Shown here one piece after another: positions 58,920-64,000 of a DNA stretch of 64,000 bases. The DNA lies in the NCBI RefSeq assembly GCF_004028155.1, contig NZ_SBII01000005.1:186001-250000 (forward strand). Direction: 5' to 3'. Under the pieces are notes generated by a model. That model worked only from the letters and a program-made list of their open reading frames with translations, was not told where the DNA came from and did no database searches. Position 1 is the first letter of the stretch. Every line of letters starts with the position of its first letter. Both the position numbers and the translations under genes were made by a program. The stretch comes from Flavobacterium cerinum. Its GTDB lineage: Bacteria; Bacteroidota; Bacteroidia; Flavobacteriales; Flavobacteriaceae.

Positions 58920-59625
58920 AGAAATCAAGTCCTTTTTCGGTTCACCGATAGGATATTTGGTTATCGCTATTTTCTTATTGCTAAACGGCCTGTTTTTATG
59001 GGTTTTTGATGGCGACTTTAATATATTAAATAGTGGCTTTGCAGACCTTAGTCCTTTCTTTACATTATCACCATGGATATTTATTTTCCTTATTCCGGCG
59101 GTTACCATGCGTAGCTTTTCTGATGAAAAAAAGCAAGGAACAATTGAACTATTATTTACTAAACCATTAAGCATTTGGCAAATAGTAAATGGAAAATTTT
59201 TAGGTGCTTTACTACTTATTGTAATAGCCTTAATACCAACTATTGTTTATGTGTTAGTTATATCTTCTTTTGGAAACCCCGAAGGAAATATTGACATGGG
59301 CAGTACCATGGGTTCTTATTTTGGTTTACTATTCTTAATTGCAGGATATACATCTATTGGTATCTTTACTTCTACTCTTTCAGATAATCAGATCGTAGCT
59401 TTTATAACGGCTGTATTTGTATGCTTCCTGTTTTATTTTGGATTTGCCGGTGCTGCTAAATATACAGGAGAATTTGGTGGTTTTATAGGAGCTTTAGGTA
59501 TGGATTATCATTTTAAAAGTATGAGCCGTGGTGTACTCGATACAAGAGATATTATCTACTTTGTAAGCATCACTGTATTATTCCTGTCGTTAACTGTTTA
59601 CAAATTAAAAGCTCTTAAAGGATAA
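58900..59625 (+). CDS. gldF: Gliding motility ABC transporter permease GldF
   Basis: The ATG at 58900 gives 241 residues beginning MKSILLREIKSFFGSPIGYL, the GldF N-terminus; an earlier TTG-led frame runs through the preceding gene. The protein has six membrane helices and an ABC-2-type permease layout: FLIPAVTMRSFSDEKKQGTI near 60 is the cytoplasmic EAA-like loop, and PLSIWQIVNGKFLGALLLI follows. With GldA and GldG it forms an ABC transporter needed for gliding in F. johnsoniae. It overlaps the gldG start by one base (TAATG). Confidence 0.95.
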   Translation: MKSILLREIKSFFGSPIGYLVIAIFLLLNGLFLWVFDGDFNILNSGFADLSPFFTLSPWIFIFLIPAVTMRSFSDEKKQGTIELLFTKPLSIWQIVNGKFLGALLLIVIALIPTIVYVLVISSFGNPEGNIDMGSTMGSYFGLLFLIAGYTSIGIFTSTLSDNQIVAFITAVFVCFLFYFGFAGAAKYTGEFGGFIGALGMDYHFKSMSRGVLDTRDIIYFVSITVLFLSLTVYKLKALKG

Positions 59626-61310
59626 TGGAACAAAGAAAACAAAAAAACCTTAAGCAGCTTATCGTTACACTGGTAGTTTTACTTGTAGTAAATTTTGCAG
59701 GTAACTATTATTTTAAGCGATTTGACCTTACACATGATAAGCGTTATACCTTATCAAGCACTACCTTAGATATCATTGGCGATGTTCAGGAGCCTTTGTA
59801 TATCGATGTATTTTTAGAAGGGCAGTTTCCAGGGGAATTTAAAAGACTGCAGGACGAAACAAGACAGCTTCTTGAAGAATTCCATGCAGCAAACCCAAAC
59901 ATCATATTCCAGTTCACTAATCCTTTAGAAGACGAAAAAGGACGTGATCAGGCCATGCAGGAACTTTATAAATTAGGTATGACACCTATCAATGTAACAG
60001 TTGACGATAAAGGCAAGCAGTCTCAGGAAATGGTTTTCCCATGGGCTTTAGCTAACTATGGTAAAAAAACGGTTAAAATTCCATTACTTAAAAATTTAAT
60101 GGGTGCTTCAACCGCAGAGAAAGTCGTAAGTTCTGTGCAACATTTAGAATATGCACTTGTAGATGCTATAAATAAAGTAACTAAAGAAAAAGAGAAAAAA
60201 GTAGCTATTATAAAAGGCAATGGTGAAATGCATGATCTTTTAATGGGAGACTTCATTAAACAAATACGCGAAAGCTATTACATAGGTCCGTTTACACTGG
60301 ATTCAGTAGCCAAAAGTCCGCAACGTACTTTAGAATCTCTTAAAGGTTATGACCTGGCCATAATCACAAAGCCCACAGAAGCTTTCTCCGAAGACGAAAA
60401 AGAAGTATTGGATCAATACATCATTAATGGTGGTAAAACCCTATGGATGATCGATGCTGTACAAATAGAAATGGACAGTCTTTATAATGCTACAGGCTCT
60501 ACCTTAGCCTTTCCACGAGATCTAAATCTTAATGATATGTTCTTTAAATACGGTTTCAGGATAAATCCTGATCTTATTAAAGACGAAATGGCTACACCAC
60601 TTAAATTGGCTTCGGGTGAAGAAGGCAGTGCAACACAATACCAGGAGCACTTATGGAAATTTGCTCCATTTGTATATCCAGAATCAGACAACCCGATCGT
60701 TAAAAACATGAGCGGTATTAAATTTGATTTTGCGAATGGTATCGATACCCTTAAAAATGGTATCAAAAAAACGGTATTATTACGTTCGTCTGAACTATCC
60801 AAAAAAGTTGGTACACCTGTAGAAGTCAGACTAGATATGGTGACCGAAGAATTTAACCCTAAAAACTATCTGACTAAAGGTTTTATACCAATGGCAGTAC
60901 TGTTAGAAGGTAAATTTCATTCTGCTTTCGAGAACCGTGTTCTTCCGTTTAAAGATCCTACATATAAAACAGAAGGTAAAGCCGGAAAAATGATCGTTAT
61001 TGCCGACGGTGACATTGTAAAAAACCAGTTGGATCAAAATTATCAGCCTCTTGAATTGGGTTACGATAAATGGACCAAGAATTTTTATGACAACAAAGGT
61101 TTCCTTATGAATTGCGTAAATTACCTGCTCGATGATAACGGACTTATTAACATCCGAAGCAAGGATGTAGACCTCCCATTATTAGATAAACAAAAGGTCT
61201 ATGATAATTATTCAACCGCGCAGTTTATAACTATCGGATTACCAATAGTCATTTTAGTAATATTCGGAATACTGTTTACATACCTTAGAAAAAGGAAATA
61301 TTCTAAATAG
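59625..61310 (+). CDS. gldG: Gliding motility-associated ABC transporter substrate-binding protein GldG
   Basis: The 561-residue protein has an N-terminal membrane helix (residues 11-29, IVTLVVLLVVNFAGNYYFK), a large periplasmic region with a GldG-type Rossmann-like fold (KKVAIIKGNGEMHDLLMG near 187, YDLAIITKPTEAFSEDEKEV near 243) and a C-terminal helix (FITIGLPIVILVIFGILFTYL) ending RKRKYSK. It belongs to the GldG family and is translationally coupled to gldF. It is required, with GldA and GldF, for gliding; the substrate is unknown. It is followed by a dnaN promoter. Confidence 0.95.
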   Translation: MEQRKQKNLKQLIVTLVVLLVVNFAGNYYFKRFDLTHDKRYTLSSTTLDIIGDVQEPLYIDVFLEGQFPGEFKRLQDETRQLLEEFHAANPNIIFQFTNPLEDEKGRDQAMQELYKLGMTPINVTVDDKGKQSQEMVFPWALANYGKKTVKIPLLKNLMGASTAEKVVSSVQHLEYALVDAINKVTKEKEKKVAIIKGNGEMHDLLMGDFIKQIRESYYIGPFTLDSVAKSPQRTLESLKGYDLAIITKPTEAFSEDEKEVLDQYIINGGKTLWMIDAVQIEMDSLYNATGSTLAFPRDLNLNDMFFKYGFRINPDLIKDEMATPLKLASGEEGSATQYQEHLWKFAPFVYPESDNPIVKNMSGIKFDFANGIDTLKNGIKKTVLLRSSELSKKVGTPVEVRLDMVTEEFNPKNYLTKGFIPMAVLLEGKFHSAFENRVLPFKDPTYKTEGKAGKMIVIADGDIVKNQLDQNYQPLELGYDKWTKNFYDNKGFLMNCVNYLLDDNGLINIRSKDVDLPLLDKQKVYDNYSTAQFITIGLPIVILVIFGILFTYLRKRKYSK

Positions 61311-61325
61311 TGTTAATAAAAAATG

Positions 61326-61357
61326 TTGCACTATTCCATTTGATTACGATATATTTG
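61326..61357 (+). promoter_or_regulatory. Promoter of dnaN
   Basis: TTG (61326-61328), a 21-nt spacer and TATATTTG (61350-61357): a full consensus pair. It predicts a 5' leader of about 45 nt before the ATG at 61406. Confidence 0.7.
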
Positions 61358-61405
61358 TGAAACGTAAAATCTTTTGGTTTTGCAATTAAATAAACAAAAA
61401 ACAAG

Positions 61406-62524
61406 ATGAAATTTATAGTATCCAGTTCATATTTGCTAAAACAACTGCAAGTACTAGGAAGTGTTATCAACAGCAGTAATACACTGCCTATACTTGATAA
61501 CTTCCTTTTTGAATTAGACAATACTGAATTAAAAGTATCAGCTTCCGATTTGGAGACCACAATGTCTGCTACACTAGAAATTGATTCGGAAAGTAAAGGA
61601 AGCGTTGCAGTACCTGCTAAACTATTGCTTGAAACTTTAAAAACGTTTCCTGAACAGCCGCTTACTTTCACTGTAGAAGACAACAATACAATAGAGATAA
61701 GCTCTAACTCTGGTAAATATGCATTAGCATATGCTTCTGGAGATGAATTTCCCAAAGCCGTAACGCTTGAAGATCCTTCATTTACATTAGTACCTGCCGA
61801 CGTTTTAGCTACTGCAGTTAGCAAAACCATTTTTGCTGCAGGTAATGATGATCTACGTCCGGTTATGTCTGGGGTATTTTTTCAATTCTCTCCTGAAGGA
61901 CTTATTTTTGTAGCCACAGATGCTCACAAACTGGTTAAGTATTCAAGAACAGACGTGAAAGCTTCTCAAGTAGCCGATTTCATTATGCCTAAGAAACCAC
62001 TTACCATTCTTAAAGGTATCCTTGGTTCATCTGATGCTGAGATCAAAATTGAATACAACGATTCAAATGCAACTTTCTCTTTTGATAACTATGTATTAAC
62101 ATGCCGACTTATAGATGGTAAATACCCAAACTATGAGGCTGTAATACCTAAAGAGAATCCTAATAAATTATTGATCAGTAGAGCACAGATTTTAAGTTCT
62201 GTTCGTCGTGTGGCTATTTTCTCAAATAAGACTACCCACCAGATACGCCTTAAAATTGCAGGAACTGAATTAAATATTTCCGCTGAAGATATTGACTACT
62301 CAAACAAGGCTGAAGAGCGTTTGACATGTGATTATCAGGGAGACGATATGCAGATAGGTTTTAACTCACGTTTCCTTACTGAAATGCTTACAAATTTGCA
62401 GAGTGACGAAATAATGCTTGAAATGTCATTACCTAACCGTGCTGGTATCCTTACTCCGGTAGACGGTCTTGACGAAGGTGAAACTGTTACTATGCTTGTT
62501 ATGCCGGTAATGCTTAACAATTAA
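61406..62524 (+). CDS. dnaN: DNA polymerase III beta subunit (sliding clamp)
   Basis: The 372-residue protein forms the ring clamp that holds polymerase III on DNA. Three similar clamp domains are visible: residues 1-120 (MKFIVSSSYLLKQLQVLGSV, PILDNFLFEL), 125-250 (SGVFFQFSPEGLIFVATDAH) and 255-372 (RVAIFSNKTTHQIRLKI). The C-terminus (VTMLVMPVMLNN) keeps the M-P-M pattern of the clamp's peptide-binding pocket. dnaA is not nearby, so this is not evidence for an origin. It is single, with promoter and terminator. Confidence 0.97.
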   Translation: MKFIVSSSYLLKQLQVLGSVINSSNTLPILDNFLFELDNTELKVSASDLETTMSATLEIDSESKGSVAVPAKLLLETLKTFPEQPLTFTVEDNNTIEISSNSGKYALAYASGDEFPKAVTLEDPSFTLVPADVLATAVSKTIFAAGNDDLRPVMSGVFFQFSPEGLIFVATDAHKLVKYSRTDVKASQVADFIMPKKPLTILKGILGSSDAEIKIEYNDSNATFSFDNYVLTCRLIDGKYPNYEAVIPKENPNKLLISRAQILSSVRRVAIFSNKTTHQIRLKIAGTELNISAEDIDYSNKAEERLTCDYQGDDMQIGFNSRFLTEMLTNLQSDEIMLEMSLPNRAGILTPVDGLDEGETVTMLVMPVMLNN

Positions 62525-62554
62525 ACACGCTATTTAATCAACCCTTTTTATACT

Positions 62555-62583
62555 AAAAACCACAGTTTTATACTGTGGTTTTT
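62555..62583. terminator. Terminator after dnaN
   Basis: A 12-bp stem AAAAACCACAGT / ACTGTGGTTTTT with a 5-nt loop lies between convergent dnaN and the MutS-like gene. Confidence 0.85.
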
Positions 62584-62609
62584 TACGTTTTAGCAGTCAA
62601 TAAAAAGAA

Positions 62610-64000
62610 TTATATAACCCCCATTTTCTCCATAAGAAAAGTGGCACTTTTATTACGACAGATACCGTCGCGAAGCTGATAATCAAAATAGAGTTCATTA
62701 TCTACAATTTTGGCTTCAAAGCAACGATTTACCAAACTATGAGGATATTCTCCAACTATATTACAAACTTCAATGTCATGAGTTGCTATAGCTCCCGTAG
62801 CTTTAAGGGCTATCATTTTCTTAACTACCTTAATTGTACCCGTTCTTTTGTCATCAGAGTTTGTTCCTCGCAAAATTTCATCAAGTAATACAAAAGCATG
62901 TTGATCCTGTAATTTATCCATAATATACCTAAGACGCTTGATTTCGGCAAAGAAATAAGATTCACTATCAGATAAAGAATCTGACAATCGCATAGAAACC
63001 AATACAGGTAATGGATGTATATCTGCATTAGAAGCACAAACCGGTGCCCCTGCTCCTGCTAATACCATATTGATACCCAAACTACGTAAAAAAGTACTTT
63101 TACCCGACATATTTGAACCTGTAAGGATCATGAAGTCTGAATTGAAACTAATATCGTTTCCAATACGATTTTCTTTTTTAAGTAAAGGATGAGCAATATT
63201 TCTAAATGCAACAATATAGTTTGTATTGAGGTTCGGGAAAATAAAATCCCCATTGTTATAATATAAGTTACCAAAACTACTTAAGGATTCAACCTCTGCA
63301 ATAATATCAAGCCATAGTGCAACATTTTGCTCATTATTCTTTTTCCATTTATACAATGCGTTAAGGGAATGAAAATGATAAAGCATTATACCATTAAGAA
63401 ATATTGCGCCTAATGCATTATCAATACTGTCTAATCTGGAAAATAATGATGCTAATTCTTTAATGTGCCCGCTGGCAGACTTCCCTCCTGTTACAAGATT
63501 TTTTTTAAGTAGTTGAAGTTTTTTACTAGTAAATTTTTCATTCTCTAACTGCTCTATAATCAATCCATAATGATGGATTATGTCATGTATTTCTGTAGTA
63601 TGTTTCACTTCATTCTTTATAAGCTTTAAATAACTTAATAGAAAAAGAAGATTAAATAAAAACAGCCATCCGGCTATTGTCGATAAAGTCTGATTATTGG
63701 TTACTAAATAGCTAATTATACAAATTGTAAGCACAACCGGTATTAGGATACCAATGATAATTGAAACTACCGATAGGGTCTTAGTTTTACTATTTGCCCA
63801 TGATATAAGTCTTGTATAAACAGCAAGATTATCTTTTCGGGCTTTACCTAGTGCCATGATCTCCTGTCTTAATTCAGGCTTAGAAGCAAGTTCTTTTACA
63901 GCATCCTGATTAAGTATTATTTCCTCATCTGAAAGAATACTTTGAAGCAATTCAGCTAACTTTTCATTACCCTTATAGGTTTGAGTGCGGTTTATATTAT
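62610..64000 (-). CDS. MutS-like ATPase, membrane-associated Bacteroidota type, 5' end beyond the window
   Basis: The frame is open to the right edge with no start needed inside (a TTG at 63950 is not the true start; the sequence before it reads on as NINRTQTYKGNEKLAEL). The visible part is about 463 residues. It has a charged helix region, two hydrophobic segments (near visible residues 78-100 and 107-125) and then the MutS C-terminal ATPase domain: Walker A LTGSNMSGKSTFLRSLG, Walker B HAFVLLDEILRGTNS, and the His of ATHDIEV. The hydrophobic helices are not present in mismatch-repair MutS, and this subfamily has no established function. Confidence 0.9.
   Translation of the reverse strand, partial: NINRTQTYKGNEKLAELLQSILSDEEIILNQDAVKELASKPELRQEIMALGKARKDNLAVYTRLISWANSKTKTLSVVSIIIGILIPVVLTICIISYLVTNNQTLSTIAGWLFLFNLLFLLSYLKLIKNEVKHTTEIHDIIHHYGLIIEQLENEKFTSKKLQLLKKNLVTGGKSASGHIKELASLFSRLDSIDNALGAIFLNGIMLYHFHSLNALYKWKKNNEQNVALWLDIIAEVESLSSFGNLYYNNGDFIFPNLNTNYIVAFRNIAHPLLKKENRIGNDISFNSDFMILTGSNMSGKSTFLRSLGINMVLAGAGAPVCASNADIHPLPVLVSMRLSDSLSDSESYFFAEIKRLRYIMDKLQDQHAFVLLDEILRGTNSDDKRTGTIKVVKKMIALKATGAIATHDIEVCNIVGEYPHSLVNRCFEAKIVDNELYFDYQLRDGICRNKSATFLMEKMGVI

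Noticed and set aside
61326..62583. dnaN as a sign of the replication origin
   Set aside because: No dnaA, no DnaA-box cluster and no AT-rich unwinding element is evident; in Bacteroidota dnaN is often away from the origin.

Overview
The window looks like the chromosome of a Flavobacteriaceae bacterium, Flavobacterium or a close relative. The DNA is AT-rich. The promoters I can place follow the Bacteroidota pattern (TTTG near -33 and TAnnTTTG near -7) and starts rarely have a Shine-Dalgarno. The gene set includes gliding genes gldF and gldG, a secreted protein with a type IX secretion (T9SS) C-terminal domain, and many Bacteroidota-specific families (DUF4293, DUF4294, DUF5362, DUF6048, DUF6452, DUF6934). 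No rRNA and no intact tRNA is visible.

Layout. 1-19,755 is ordinary core genome: a partial lipoprotein, ychF, a ferredoxin facing a LuxC-like reductase, serC-serA, a YciO-type protein, a UvrD/PcrA helicase, a Dph6-like PP-loop enzyme, an M1 peptidase, an MscS channel, an ArsR/SRPBCC pair and recG, the last preceded by a structured RNA-like element. 19,756-26,430 is the accessory part: a truncated gene, a tRNA-His 3' fragment with its terminator, an XRE regulator and a membrane methyltransferase facing each other across a 32-bp palindrome, then two arrays of palindromic repeats (about 30 half-sites). The first array has a GIY-YIG nuclease gene inside it. Between the arrays sits a tandem pair of Cys-rich lipoproteins. 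26,430-64,000 returns to core genes: bestrophin, rho/DUF4293, truA-ABC exporter, lpdA, a serine hydrolase, a cysteine desulfurase, Smr, rocD, a WYL-DinB pair, OsmC, rlmD-DUF6452-DUF6048, a T9SS protein, DUF4294, an M42 peptidase, phoH-SMR-purC, SAM hydrolase, gldFG, dnaN and a partial MutS-like ATPase.

How the genes work together. serC and serA give two steps of serine synthesis. gldF and gldG are the membrane parts of the gliding ABC transporter (gldA is not here). WYL-DinB, ArsR-SRPBCC and rlmD-DUF6452-DUF6048 look like operons. Most convergent pairs are separated by perfect hairpins with A/T flanks that can stop transcription from both sides.

The most interesting region is 22,205-25,572. 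The GIY-YIG gene with its own promoter lies exactly between a left-arm and a right-arm copy of the repeat, where other copies have only a short loop. This suggests that the repeats are gene-less derivatives of a GIY-YIG cassette, analogous to REP sequences and their RAYT transposases. That link is inference and needs a genome-wide comparison.
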